Shown here piece by piece: positions 21,347 to 30,500 of a stretch of DNA of 38,760 bases (positions are counted from its first letter, which is position 1; each line of letters opens with the position of its first letter). The translations under genes were made by a program, and so were the position numbers. Source of the stretch: a virus; IMG/VR virus record IMGVR_UViG_3300042868_002039, positions 1-38,760 of that record. One strand, given 5' to 3'. The notes beneath the pieces are model-generated. The model did not search any database. It worked only from the letters and a program-made list of their open reading frames with translations, and was not told the origin of the DNA.

Positions 21347-22504
21347 ATGTCTGAGTTCATCAAGACTCAGCAGGAGCTTCGCGCTAACCTAACCGAGCAG
21401 ATCCGCGATGTAATCGAGGACGCTGAGAAGGCAAACCGCGGACTAGACACTGCTGAACTAGAAAAGATTGACCGCATTGAAGCCGACATCCGTCGCGCTG
21501 ACGAGGCAATCGCAATCGCAACCCGTAACGAAGAGCGTTCGGTAGAGGCTTCTGTAGCTGCAAAGGGCTTTGCTCTTCCAGCTGCCGAGAACCGCTCTGC
21601 TTCTGCAATTCTTCGCGACATCGCTGCAACCCGTAGCTCTCACACTTTCGAGCAGCGCACCCTAACCAACAGCGACAACACCGTGCCAAAGTCGTTCTAC
21701 GACGAGGTATTCGACGTTGCTCGCTTGGTAGGCCCAATGCTAGATGTTGGTCAGCGCATCAACACTTCATCTGGTGAGGACATCACCATCCCAACCCTAA
21801 CCGCTTACAGCACTGCAACCATCACTGCTGCTGCTGGCACCGTAGCTACTTCAGAGCCTACTTACAGCTCCATCACTCTTGGCGCTTACAAGTACGGTCT
21901 ACTAATCGGTGTAGCAAACGAGCTAATCGCAGATGCGGGATTCAACATCGCATCGCACTTGGCAGAGCAGGCTGGTAACGGCCTAGGTTACGCGGTAAAC
22001 GCTGCTCTAACCACCGGTACTGGATCATCTCAGCCAAACGGTATCATCACCGCAGCTGGCACCGGCGTTACCGGTGGCACTGGAGTTACCGGTCAGTTCA
22101 CCGGCGACAACCTAATCGACCTTCAGTATTCACTAGATGGTGCTGCTCGTCGTCTACCGGGTGTTGCTTACATGGCTAACGGTTCTTCCATTGGCAAGAT
22201 GCGCAAGCTAAAGGACGATGCCGGCAACTACCTCTACGCCGTAAACGTAGGCCAGCCAGACACCTTCGCTGGATACAACGTAATCGAGAACCCAGCAATG
22301 GCCTCTACCGGCACTGCTGCAGCTTCGGTGCTATTCGGACACCTACCTTCTTACAAGGTTCGTGTTGCAGGTGGCATTCAGGTTGCAACCTCGACTGACT
22401 ACGCATTCAACACCGACGTCACCACCTTCCGTGTGATGATGCGCGTTGATGGTGACCTAACTCACCAGAGCCACGTCAAGTATTTCAAGGGTGCTGCAAG
22501 CTAA
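21347..22504 (+). CDS. Major capsid protein (HK97 fold)
   Basis: A 385-aa protein. Residues 1-75 form a charged helical delta domain, the internal scaffold removed by the protease. The rest has the HK97-fold pattern: a long spine helix (L-L-I-G-V-A-N-E-L-I-A-D), Q-P-N-G-I, and a C-terminal A-F-N-T-D-V-T-T-F-R-V-M-M-R-V-D-G. A strong AAGGAG ribosome site, its own promoter and flanking terminators point to high expression. Of 26 leucine codons, 18 are CTA and none is CTG. It is the main shell protein. Confidence 0.95.
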   Translation: MSEFIKTQQELRANLTEQIRDVIEDAEKANRGLDTAELEKIDRIEADIRRADEAIAIATRNEERSVEASVAAKGFALPAAENRSASAILRDIAATRSSHTFEQRTLTNSDNTVPKSFYDEVFDVARLVGPMLDVGQRINTSSGEDITIPTLTAYSTATITAAAGTVATSEPTYSSITLGAYKYGLLIGVANELIADAGFNIASHLAEQAGNGLGYAVNAALTTGTGSSQPNGIITAAGTGVTGGTGVTGQFTGDNLIDLQYSLDGAARRLPGVAYMANGSSIGKMRKLKDDAGNYLYAVNVGQPDTFAGYNVIENPAMASTGTAAASVLFGHLPSYKVRVAGGIQVATSTDYAFNTDVTTFRVMMRVDGDLTHQSHVKYFKGAAS

Positions 22505-22522
22505 TCCTTGAAATAGGTGAGG

Positions 22523-22553
22523 CCCCCGGCGTTGTAGGTTGCGCCGGGGGTTT
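22523..22553 (+). terminator. Rho-independent terminator after the capsid gene
   Basis: CCCCCGGCG (22523-22531) pairs with CGCCGGGGG (22542-22550), a 9-bp perfect stem with TTTCTTCT. It ends the capsid transcript 20 bases after the stop. Confidence 0.88.
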
Positions 22554-22573
22554 CTTCTATGTAGAGTAAAACC

Positions 22574-23764
22574 ATGAAAACCTACGAACAACTAAATGGC
22601 GCTGTTGCCCTAGCTTCTAACTCTCCCGGTATGCCTACTGGCTACGGAACTCAAAGCTTGTTACTGGCTGAGCGCATGATTAGGCACGGGCTAAAGTTTG
22701 CCGCGCTTTCTAACTATGGTCTTGAGGGCAGAAACGACACCCTCGACATCGGTGGCACTTCGGTCCCACATTACCCACGCGGCCTAACTCAGTATTCAAC
22801 AGACGTAATGCCGGTATGGACCAAAGACTTTGCATCCAAGCACCCAGATTTAAAGACCGTCCTATTTACGCTTTATGACGTGTGGGTCTACAACAACCTT
22901 GAGTATGACGACCAGATTGTGTCATGGGTGCCACTAGACCACATCACTTTGCCTCCGGGCGTAAACAAGTTCTTGACGCGAGAAAACGTCAAGCCAATCA
23001 CAATGTCGATTCATGGGCAAGAGCAGCTCAACAATGTTGGCATTGAAAACACCTACATTCCTCACGCGATCGACACAACCGTATTCAAGCCGACTGACAA
23101 GATGCCTAATGGTCAAATCGTGCGTGAATATATGTCAGTGCCAGATGATGCTTTCCTAGTCGGCATGATTGCAGCTAACAAGGCCAACGGACAGATTCAT
23201 AGAAAAGCATTTGCAGAAAACCTGTTGGCGTTTGCTATCCACCTAAAGAAATACCCAAACAGCTACCTCTACATTCACTCGGAGCCAAGCAGGGTTTACG
23301 GAGGATTTGACCTAGGCATTCTTTTGCGCATGGTTGGCATTCCACAAGAGAACGTTCTGCTACCAGATTCGTTTGAACTACGCAACGGATTCTCAGACGC
23401 GGCTATGGCAGCCTTTTACAGCGCCTTTGATGTGCTACTAAGCACTTCATACGGCGAGGGATTCGGTATCCCTACCATCGAGGCTCAGGCGTGTGGCACA
23501 AGGGTAATTACAAGCAACTTTGCCGCATCTAAAGACCTAGCATCTGAAGATAGCTGGAAGATCGAGGGTCAGCCGTTCTGGGACGAGCCGCAGTCATCAT
23601 TCTTTCAAATTCCATCTGTAAACAAGATTACAGCGGCGCTAGAAGAGGCTTACAACACCGAACGTGGCACTAGCAAGGTTGCTCGCGAGTTCGCGCTGCA
23701 GTATGACGTTGAAAAGGTTTGGAGCGAAAAGTGGATGCCATTTCTGAAGGACCTTTACAAGTGA
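22574..23764 (+). CDS. GT-B glycosyltransferase (GT4-like)
   Basis: A 396-aa protein with two Rossmann domains. The N-terminal part has S-P-G-M-P-T-G-Y-G, as in GT4 nucleotide-sugar transferases. The C-terminal donor site is S-Y-G-E-G-F-G-I-P-T-I-E-A-Q-A-C-G (about 294-310), with E-x7-E spacing. It transfers sugar from an NDP-sugar to an unknown acceptor. It follows the capsid terminator with no strong ribosome site and forms an operon with the next two genes. It may glycosylate capsid, tail or host surface. Confidence 0.88.
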   Translation: MKTYEQLNGAVALASNSPGMPTGYGTQSLLLAERMIRHGLKFAALSNYGLEGRNDTLDIGGTSVPHYPRGLTQYSTDVMPVWTKDFASKHPDLKTVLFTLYDVWVYNNLEYDDQIVSWVPLDHITLPPGVNKFLTRENVKPITMSIHGQEQLNNVGIENTYIPHAIDTTVFKPTDKMPNGQIVREYMSVPDDAFLVGMIAANKANGQIHRKAFAENLLAFAIHLKKYPNSYLYIHSEPSRVYGGFDLGILLRMVGIPQENVLLPDSFELRNGFSDAAMAAFYSAFDVLLSTSYGEGFGIPTIEAQACGTRVITSNFAASKDLASEDSWKIEGQPFWDEPQSSFFQIPSVNKITAALEEAYNTERGTSKVAREFALQYDVEKVWSEKWMPFLKDLYK

Positions 23765-24408
23765 TTCCGGTATTAGGGTTTGCTACGCTTAGCCGTTTCG
23801 ACATGGCTCAGCGCCTATTGGACTCTATTGACTATCCGGTCGAACACTTGGTCATTGTGGATAACTCTGGCAAGAAGGAGTTTCAGCCACAGGTAAACGA
23901 ACACGTAAAGAACCTCTGGCTGATTCAAGTGCCTCATGGACTCGGTGCTAACGGAGCTTGGAACCTAATTATTAAGTCCACGCCACATGCGCCTTACTGG
24001 GTCATTCCTAATGATGATGCTTACTTTGAACCGGGTGCTTTGGCGACGATTGCCGCTGAGGTAAATACCGAGGCGTTCAATTTCTTAGACATAACTCCCA
24101 AGTGGTCATGCGTGGTGCCGGGCGAGGGCGCTATTGCAAAAGCCGGCCTATGGGACGAAGCATTCCATCCGATCTACTTTGACGACGACGAATACGAATG
24201 GCGTATGGAGAAGCTTGGCGTGGAGTTTCACACAATCAACGCAAAGGTCCAACATGACAACTCGTCCACACTGGCCAGTGGTTACCACGAGCGCAATAAT
24301 GTTACTTACACTCGTAACCATTCGCTATTTACAAACAAAAAGGCAGCTGAAGATACAAGCATCCGAGGCTGGTCGCTCAAGGTCAGAAGGGATAACCGAT
24401 GGGACTAA
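23761..24408 (+). CDS. GT-A glycosyltransferase (GT2-like)
   Basis: A 215-aa protein starting at a GTG that overlaps the upstream stop. The N-terminal beta-alpha unit contains V-I-V-D-N-S-G, and P-N-D-D-A-Y-F carries the metal/nucleotide-binding DxD-like site. F-D-D-D-E-Y-E-W lies in the position of the catalytic base. It is a short single-domain inverting-type enzyme. With the GT-B partner it could build a disaccharide, or each may use a different acceptor. Confidence 0.8.
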   Translation: MIPVLGFATLSRFDMAQRLLDSIDYPVEHLVIVDNSGKKEFQPQVNEHVKNLWLIQVPHGLGANGAWNLIIKSTPHAPYWVIPNDDAYFEPGALATIAAEVNTEAFNFLDITPKWSCVVPGEGAIAKAGLWDEAFHPIYFDDDEYEWRMEKLGVEFHTINAKVQHDNSSTLASGYHERNNVTYTRNHSLFTNKKAAEDTSIRGWSLKVRRDNRWD

Positions 24409-24821
24409 TGGTTTATACAGGCGGGACATTCGATCTAATTCACTCAGGCCATGTGAATTTTCTTCGGGCTTGTGCAGAGATTGGCAGTGTTACCATTGCG
24501 CTGAATACCGATGAATTTATCGCGGAATATAAAGGCAAGCCTCCGGTAATGAGTTACTATGAGCGCTGGAATGTGCTTACTGAATTGAAATGCGTAGACA
24601 AGGTGGTCCCAAACATAGGCGGCACCGATAGCAAGCCTGCTATCGAACAAGTAATGCCTAATGTTATTGCTATTGGGTCCGACTGGGCGCGCAAGGATTA
24701 CTACAAACAAATGGGCTTTACTCAGGATTGGCTAGACGACCTAGACATTTCGCTGCTTTACATTCCATACACTCCCGGTATTAGCACCACAGAATTGAAG
24801 CGCCGCATTCAGGTAAACTAG
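24399..24821 (+). CDS. TagD-like cytidylyltransferase
   Basis: A 140-aa protein with G-T-F-D-L-I-H-S-G-H-V-N-F-L-R (residues 9-23), the HxGH nucleotidyltransferase motif, and G-I-S-T-T-E-L-K-R-R near the end, the I-S-T-T-x-L/I motif. This matches glycerol-3-phosphate cytidylyltransferase and related enzymes that make CDP-linked precursors. It could supply an activated sugar-alcohol or polyol for the neighbouring transferases. AGAAGGGA precedes the ATG, and it overlaps the upstream gene. Confidence 0.85.
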   Translation: MGLMVYTGGTFDLIHSGHVNFLRACAEIGSVTIALNTDEFIAEYKGKPPVMSYYERWNVLTELKCVDKVVPNIGGTDSKPAIEQVMPNVIAIGSDWARKDYYKQMGFTQDWLDDLDISLLYIPYTPGISTTELKRRIQVN

Positions 24822-24825
24822 TTAC

Positions 24826-25422
24826 ATGGCGATTTCACAGGGCTACACCACACTAAGCGAAGTAAAAGCTATTTTGCGAATTACGGACAACGTGGATGAC
24901 TCGCTATTGGAGACTTGCATCGAGTCAGCGTCCCGTCAGATTGACACTCACTGCGAGCGTGTATTCAGCTACTCAACCGCCACTCGTGTCTACGCTCCAA
25001 TGGACTCTTACCTAACTGAAATTGACGACCTAATCTCACTTACTACTCTCAAGACCGCTTCTGCAGCCGATAGTGTCTTTGACACCACTTGGACTGCTAC
25101 TGATTACCAACTAGAGCCTCTCAATGGGCGCTCAGGCGGCGCGTACGCCCCATACACGACCATTCGTGCCGTAGGTGACTATCTTTACACAATGCAAGGC
25201 CAAGAGGCTACAGTGCAGGTACAGGGCGTATTCGGTTACGCAACCGCAGTGCCTACCGACGTAAAGCAAGCGTGTAACCTATTGGCTATCCGTCAGTTCA
25301 AGCGTTACGACAGCCCTCTAGGTGTTGCAGGATTCGGTGATATTGGCGTAGTCCGTGTTAGCCGCGTAGATCCAGACATCGAAGCTTTACTTGCTCCATA
25401 CCGCAAGGTCAGGTTTGCATAG
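24826..25422 (+). CDS. Head-tail connector (gp6-like adaptor)
   Basis: A 198-aa protein with the helical N-terminal V-K-A-I-L-R-I-T-D-x-V-D-D-S-L-L-E-T-x-I-E-S-A-S-like start typical of head-completion adaptors, and an R-Q-F-K-R-Y-D-S-P-L-G-V region near the end. It joins the portal to the tail terminator. Its position downstream of the capsid fits, although the glycosyl genes intervene. The stop overlaps a GTG start. Confidence 0.8.
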   Translation: MAISQGYTTLSEVKAILRITDNVDDSLLETCIESASRQIDTHCERVFSYSTATRVYAPMDSYLTEIDDLISLTTLKTASAADSVFDTTWTATDYQLEPLNGRSGGAYAPYTTIRAVGDYLYTMQGQEATVQVQGVFGYATAVPTDVKQACNLLAIRQFKRYDSPLGVAGFGDIGVVRVSRVDPDIEALLAPYRKVRFA

Positions 25423-25826
25423 TGGCAAGCATCACTAACATCCGCACTGGCATAGCTACAAACATTGCCACTATTAGCGGATTACGCACTGCCGCAGAAA
25501 TTCCGGATAACCCGAACCCGCCGATCGCTGTAGTAAACCTTGATGGGATTGACTACCACCAAGCGATGCAAAACGGACTGACCCGGTATAACTTCACTGT
25601 AACTGTCGTAGTAGGCCGTTCGGCCGAGCGAGAGATGCAGCGAAAACTAGATGCCTACCTAGGCGTGACCGGCTCTCAGTCTGTCAAAGCTGCGATAGAA
25701 TCTAATAGGACGCTTTCGGGCGAGGTTTACGACCTAGTTGTCGTAAGTTCAAACTCGATTGGTTCAATTCAAATAAACGACCAAACCTATCTGGCGGCTG
25801 AGTTCACAGTCACCGTCTTTGCATAA
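25422..25826 (+). CDS. Tail terminator/tail completion protein
   Basis: A 134-aa protein with a GTG start. It shows alternating helix and strands: I-A-T-N-I-A-T-I-S-G-L start, P-P-I-A-V-V-N, a repeated beta pattern F-T-V-T-V-V-V-G and a final A-E-F-T-V-T-V-F. This fits the tail terminator (Ne1/gpU-like) that stops tail-tube growth and joins the head. Assigned by position and pattern. Confidence 0.7.
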   Translation: MASITNIRTGIATNIATISGLRTAAEIPDNPNPPIAVVNLDGIDYHQAMQNGLTRYNFTVTVVVGRSAEREMQRKLDAYLGVTGSQSVKAAIESNRTLSGEVYDLVVVSSNSIGSIQINDQTYLAAEFTVTVFA

Positions 25827-25837
25827 GGAGAATAACA

Positions 25838-26251
25838 ATGGCTAAATTCGTAGTGACTGGTACTAAGGTCACACTAAATGGCACTGATGTCTCCAGCTCT
25901 TGCGCACGTGCGGAGCTGGTGATCAACGCTGCCGAGGTAACCACTACCGACTTCGGTTCGGCTGGTTGGACTGAGGTAATCGGCGGACTAAAGTCCGGTA
26001 CCGTTTCCCTAGACTTCCACTCGGACTTCGGTGCAAGTGCAATTTCCAACACTTTCCAGCCTCTAGTTGGAACCATTGGAACTGTAGTGCTAATTGCAGC
26101 TAACGGTACTGCCGCTTCTGCAACTACCCCTGCTTACACCGCAACCGTTCTAATCAACAGCTTCACCCCAGTATCGGGCGCAGTTGGCGACTTGGCTACC
26201 TTCTCGGTGTCATTCCCAACCTCCGGTGCTGTTACCTACGCAACCGCTTAG
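25838..26251 (+). CDS. Major tail (tube) protein
   Basis: A 137-aa protein, short for the class, beginning after a strong AAGGAG. Mostly beta, with D-V-S-S-S-C-A-R-A-E-L and V-T-T-T-D-F-G near the start and a G/T/S/A-rich body, a tail-tube (gpV-like) pattern. It forms the stacked rings of the tail. It precedes the frameshifted chaperone, the usual order. Abundant expression is expected. Confidence 0.88.
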   Translation: MAKFVVTGTKVTLNGTDVSSSCARAELVINAAEVTTTDFGSAGWTEVIGGLKSGTVSLDFHSDFGASAISNTFQPLVGTIGTVVLIAANGTAASATTPAYTATVLINSFTPVSGAVGDLATFSVSFPTSGAVTYATA

Positions 26252-26263
26252 TAAGGACTAACA

Positions 26264-26515
26264 ATGCGATTCAACCTACTGATCACTTTCGCAGACAAGA
26301 CCAACAAGGAAATTACGGCCAGCACCCCTGACCTAGTTGCCTTCGAGGACAAGTTCAACATCTCGGTAGGAAAGTTGGCGACCGAACAACGTATCGGTCA
26401 CCTACTTTTCCTAGCGTGGCACAGCGAAAAGCGTAGCAAGGGAACAACCCTTAGCTACGAAGAATGGCTAGAGACTGTAGAGTCTGTTGGAGCATCTGAA
26501 AAAGACCCAAAATAA
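26264..26515 (+). CDS. Tail assembly chaperone, short (G-like) form
   Basis: An 83-aa protein with AAGGA before its ATG. A small helical protein lies in the right place, between the tail tube and the tape measure. It ends at TAA (26513-26515) immediately after a CCCAAAA slippery heptamer. It keeps the tape measure protein soluble until the tail assembles. The longer product comes from a -1 shift (see the 26264-26664 entry). Confidence 0.85.
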   Translation: MRFNLLITFADKTNKEITASTPDLVAFEDKFNISVGKLATEQRIGHLLFLAWHSEKRSKGTTLSYEEWLETVESVGASEKDPK

Positions 26516-26664
26516 AGGGTCTTGGCGATGATTCAGCCCATTGGTACATAGCTGCCATGGCCGTTGAAACCGGAATCTCTCCCAGAGAGTTACTCCAGTT
26601 AGACGACCGAATGCTATGGACCATGTATCGCTGGATAGTTGCTAAGAACACTCCCAAGAAGTAA
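26264..26664 (+). CDS. Tail assembly chaperone, long (G-T-like) -1 frameshift product
   Basis: A -1 slip at 26512 re-reads the last A and continues in the other frame from ATA AAG GGT to the TAA at 26662-26664, adding about 50 aa to give about 133 aa. The added tail has D-D-S-A-H-W-Y-I-A-A-M and L-D-D-R-M-L-W-T-M-Y-R-W, as in the T part of other chaperones. The -1 frame has no start codon that gives a separate gene. This explains the otherwise gene-less 26516-26664. Confidence 0.85.
26506..26512 (+). promoter_or_regulatory. Programmed -1 ribosomal frameshift site
   Basis: C-CCA-AAA in the zero frame is a textbook X-XXY-YYZ heptamer directly before the TAA at 26513. Slipping one base back joins the two frames exactly. 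Confidence 0.85.
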
Positions 26665-26671
26665 AAGAGAG

Positions 26672-26694
26672 CCGCTCCCCCGGGGGCGGTTTTT
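26672..26694 (+). terminator. Terminator between the tail chaperone and the next gene
   Basis: CCGCTCC (26672-26678) pairs with GGGGCGG (26683-26689), with one wobble and a tetraloop, followed by five T (26690-26694). A partial terminator could lower tape-measure expression relative to tail tube. Confidence 0.75.
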
Positions 26695-26732
26695 CTTTAC
26701 GCGGTAGAATTGACAGGACGACAGGCGGTGAA

Positions 26733-27527
26733 ATGACTATCTTTGGCTCTCTACAAGCCGCTTTTCTCGCAGGCGCGTCGCGTGGCGCTACTACAGCAGC
26801 AAGCATGATTTCATCTGGCAACGTCGCTAGAGTCAGCTATGACCAGTTATACGCAAAAGCAATTAGCGGCATCAAGACCGGCCTAGATGTCAAGGACCTG
26901 CGCAACCTAGAAATTATGCTACGCAAATTTGAGCCAGAGATGCTGGCTAAATTCAAAAAAGATTCAACAAAGCTTGGCGACGAGGCTCGTAAGGCTGTCA
27001 ATAAGTCTTTTAGAGACGTAGACTCCAAAGGTCCGCTAGGTGCGCCAAAGCGTAAAAACAGAAACTTTGACAAGATGTATACGCAAAACGGTCGTGACCA
27101 GAACAGGCTAACTTGGGCGGAGTCTAGATCAAAGCGTAATTCGGTTGATGTGAACTACAAGAGCCGCACTCCCGCTTCGGTCAAAAAGCAGATGTGGGCC
27201 ACGGATAAGACCATTTCGGTTATCCGCGTTCGCGTTCGTGGGGCTGCCTATGTCTTGGCTGATATCGCTAAAAATCCTCGTCAGGCAAATGGTTCAATGT
27301 CACGCCCTTACATGATTAACCGCTATGGTCGCGGACTTGTACCCGGCCAACACCGCATCAGCGAGACTAACGTAAGCAACTGGCTGTCTAAGCTAACCGA
27401 CAAGGGTGGTAGCCCATCTCGTTACGCATGGCCAGCATTTATCAAGCACGCTCCAAAGTATCAAGCAGAATTTAGCGGCATTCTAAATAACATTGTCAGC
27501 GAAACAAACAGAAGGTTGTCAAGGTAA
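26733..27527 (+). CDS. Hypothetical tail/neck protein (possibly HK97 gp10-like)
   Basis: A 264-aa basic protein. The first part has a long helix with D-L-R-N-L-E-I-M-L-R-K-F-E-P-E, as in gp10-like proteins. The C-terminal A-P-K-Y-Q-A-E-F-S-G-I-L-N-N-I also fits that group. The central part is Lys/Arg-rich. A gp10-like protein is otherwise missing between the adaptor and the tail terminator, so it may have moved here. Low certainty. It is coupled to the tape measure by TAATG. Confidence 0.55.
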   Translation: MTIFGSLQAAFLAGASRGATTAASMISSGNVARVSYDQLYAKAISGIKTGLDVKDLRNLEIMLRKFEPEMLAKFKKDSTKLGDEARKAVNKSFRDVDSKGPLGAPKRKNRNFDKMYTQNGRDQNRLTWAESRSKRNSVDVNYKSRTPASVKKQMWATDKTISVIRVRVRGAAYVLADIAKNPRQANGSMSRPYMINRYGRGLVPGQHRISETNVSNWLSKLTDKGGSPSRYAWPAFIKHAPKYQAEFSGILNNIVSETNRRLSR

Positions 27528-30500
27528 TGGCATTACAAGCTCTCGTACTACCTCTAGTATCCGTCTTTAGATCTGCTGGATTTAACGAGGCGATAAAAGC
27601 CCTAAAGGGCCTTGACGGTTCGTTCAAGGATGTAGCTAAGTCTGCAGGTTTCGCCGCAGCTAACTTTGCCGCTGCCGGAGTGCTTCAGAACGTTACTCAA
27701 TACATAGATGAAGCTGTTGTCGTAACTCAAAAGTTTGAACGTAATATGCTTGCCCTAAGCCAAGTGTTTGAGTCAAACACCGGCAAGATGCGCGCGTTTA
27801 CTCAAGAAGCCGTCAATATGGGAATTTCGCAATCCCAAGCGGCTCAGGCTTCGGTATTCCTCGGTTCGGTACTAAAGCAGTACGGTGTAAGCGCCAGTGA
27901 GACAACAACTCAAACCCAAAAGCTTGTAAGCCTATCTCAAGACTTGGCGACGACCTTTGGCTATGACCTATCAGAAGCGCTGACATCAGTAACAGCTCTA
28001 TTCCGTGGTGAGTACGACCCGATTGAGAAGTTCGGTGTTGCTATGAAGCAATCCGAAATCAACGCTCTGTTGGCTGCTAGAGGGCAGGATAAGCTCACTG
28101 GCTCACTTTTGATGCAAGCCTCGGTACAAGCTCGTCTGGACCTATTGTATGAACGCTCAGCGGATGCTTTTGGCGCTTTTGAACGTGCCGGCGACACTCT
28201 ATACGTAGCGCAACAAAAACTAAACGCTGCGCTACAGAATCAGCAGATTGCATTCGGTCAGGGCCTTCAAAAGCCATTGGCAGAAACTACCGATCTGTTT
28301 GCGGAGCTTGCAACAACTTCTACTGACATGATGGAGAGCCTCGGCACCGCTACTGGCAATGCCATCACTCTTTTAAACGGATTCTTGGGACTTATGGTCC
28401 AACTTGCCGATCCAGTAATCGGCGGAGTCAATACCGGCCTAACTATTACTAATAATTTCTTCGAGGTTATGCGTTTACGCATCGAGGCAGCTAATGAAGA
28501 ACTAGAAAAATTCTTAGGACTTAGCCAAGATGAGGGTTTTCTAAAATTCAGTAATGACCTAGCTAATAGCATTGGGGCCGAAGCTGTAGCTGGTAATGCG
28601 CTTGTATGGCTAAATACGCAACTTGAAAACTCCATCTACAACTTTAGAGCGCTAAGTGATGAATATGTAATTACTGATGGTGGTGCAAAGCGAGCTGCTG
28701 TTGCCATGCGTGGTGTCGGTTATGCAGCACGTGACGCGGCCAAGGACGAAGATCAAGCTACGGAATCCGGCAAAAAGCTTGAAGCCATACTAAAGGCCAT
28801 AGGCACGACAGCGGATGCGGCCTCCGGTAGCACTTCTAGTTTGACTAAAGTCTTTAACGAGATTGAAAATGCCGTAGCTCAAAGCGAAGCTAAGACAGCG
28901 CTGGAAGGACTTGGACTTAGCGCAGGGCTAATTGAAAAAGTTCTAACGCAGCCTAATTGGGAAGCAATTTTCAAAAAGATTAGTCGCCTTGCTTACCTAA
29001 CGTCTATTGACCTATCTAAAGTATTTAGCATTACTGCTCTAGGTCAGATTGCAGCCGAAAAAGGTCAAATAGCCGAGTATCTAAGCAACGCTTTCAAAAC
29101 GGAAGAAGCCAAGGGCGGTCCGGCAACTGAAAAGCCTCGCGACACAATCAAAGCATTCTTCAACGAAATGCGCGACGAGGTAAACAAGCAGGCTGCTTCA
29201 ATCAAGCTTGCCGCCATGGGCGCATCTGAGGGCCTTATAGACCTAATCCTTGGCAACGATGACTGGATGAAGCTATGGCTTCAAATCAAGACTGGTGTAA
29301 TCAGCCTTGCCGAGTTGCAGCGCCAATTCAACAGCACCGCTGCTGGAGCTGACGAGCTTGCGGAGGCAATGAAGGCTGCTGCAGATGCTAAAGAAGAAAT
29401 GCTCGCCGGCCTAAACGACAAGCTTGAAGAAGCTACTCAGAAGCTTGCAACCGCAACTGAAGCTGCAAAAGACCTAGAGGCAGCGCTAAAGGGCGCTTCA
29501 ACTATCAGCATTTTGCCAACTGTTGCCAAGGACATCGGGCAATTTGAATCACAGATCCAAGGCGTTGCTTTAAATGTGTCGAAAATTCTCAAAGAGGCTT
29601 TGGACAATGGCAGTTTGCTACAAGCTGACTATGACAGGCTAACTAAGTTCGCTAACGACGAGTTAGCCACCCTTGAAGCTAATGCTAGACAGCGTGACGA
29701 GCTATACAAGAGATACAGCTTTACTGAAAACATCATTAAGGAATATCGCGCTGCCCTTACTGGTGCGTTAAGCCTTACTTCGCTCTTCAACAAGCTGACA
29801 AAAGAAACAGAAAAGCGCACTGTTACCGAAGTCCAGAAGGGCATTGTCAGACTTGGCGATTCTGTCAAGACATTCGGTGTTACTATCTCAAAGTCTTACG
29901 AGGAGAGTATAGACAAGGTAACGGATAAGACCGGTGGTTTGCTAGACGGCTTCCGTAAAATGGCGGAAAAGTCACGTGCATTTGCTCAGAACCTACGCAC
30001 TCTGAAGGAAATGAACTTAGATCCTAAGCTCTTTGCGCAACTGGTAGATGCTGGCGTAGAAGCTGGTGGAGAAACTGCTCAGGCAATCGTAGATGGCGGC
30101 AAGGCGGCCGTAGACGAACTTGGCTCTATTTACAATGACATTGACAAGATCGGTGGCAAACTAGGGCTAGACATGGCACCTACGTTCTACAACGCCGGTG
30201 ACAAGTTGATGGAGAGCCTGCTTTCTGGCATCAAGGCTCAGCAGACAGCCCTCGAGACTAGCGCTAAAACGCTTGCTGCGGCCTTCTCAGCGGCTTTCCA
30301 ATCTAACGTGACCATTGCAGTTCAAGTACCGGTTACAAACGCCTCAAACGCCGTTACAGCCGCAACCAACGCAATTTCAAATGTAAATACTGGCGCAATC
30401 GAGCGCATCAACGCGATGCTTCTGCAAGCTACCGAATACTTCATCTCTTCCGGGCTTACTGAAGAGCAGGTTGCGGATGCAGGTCAGAAGATTGGTGCTT

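Noticed and set aside
26709-26737. TTGACA before the 26733 gene as a promoter
   Set aside because: A -10 box would fall at the start codon and has no match; the upstream TAGAAT has no -35.
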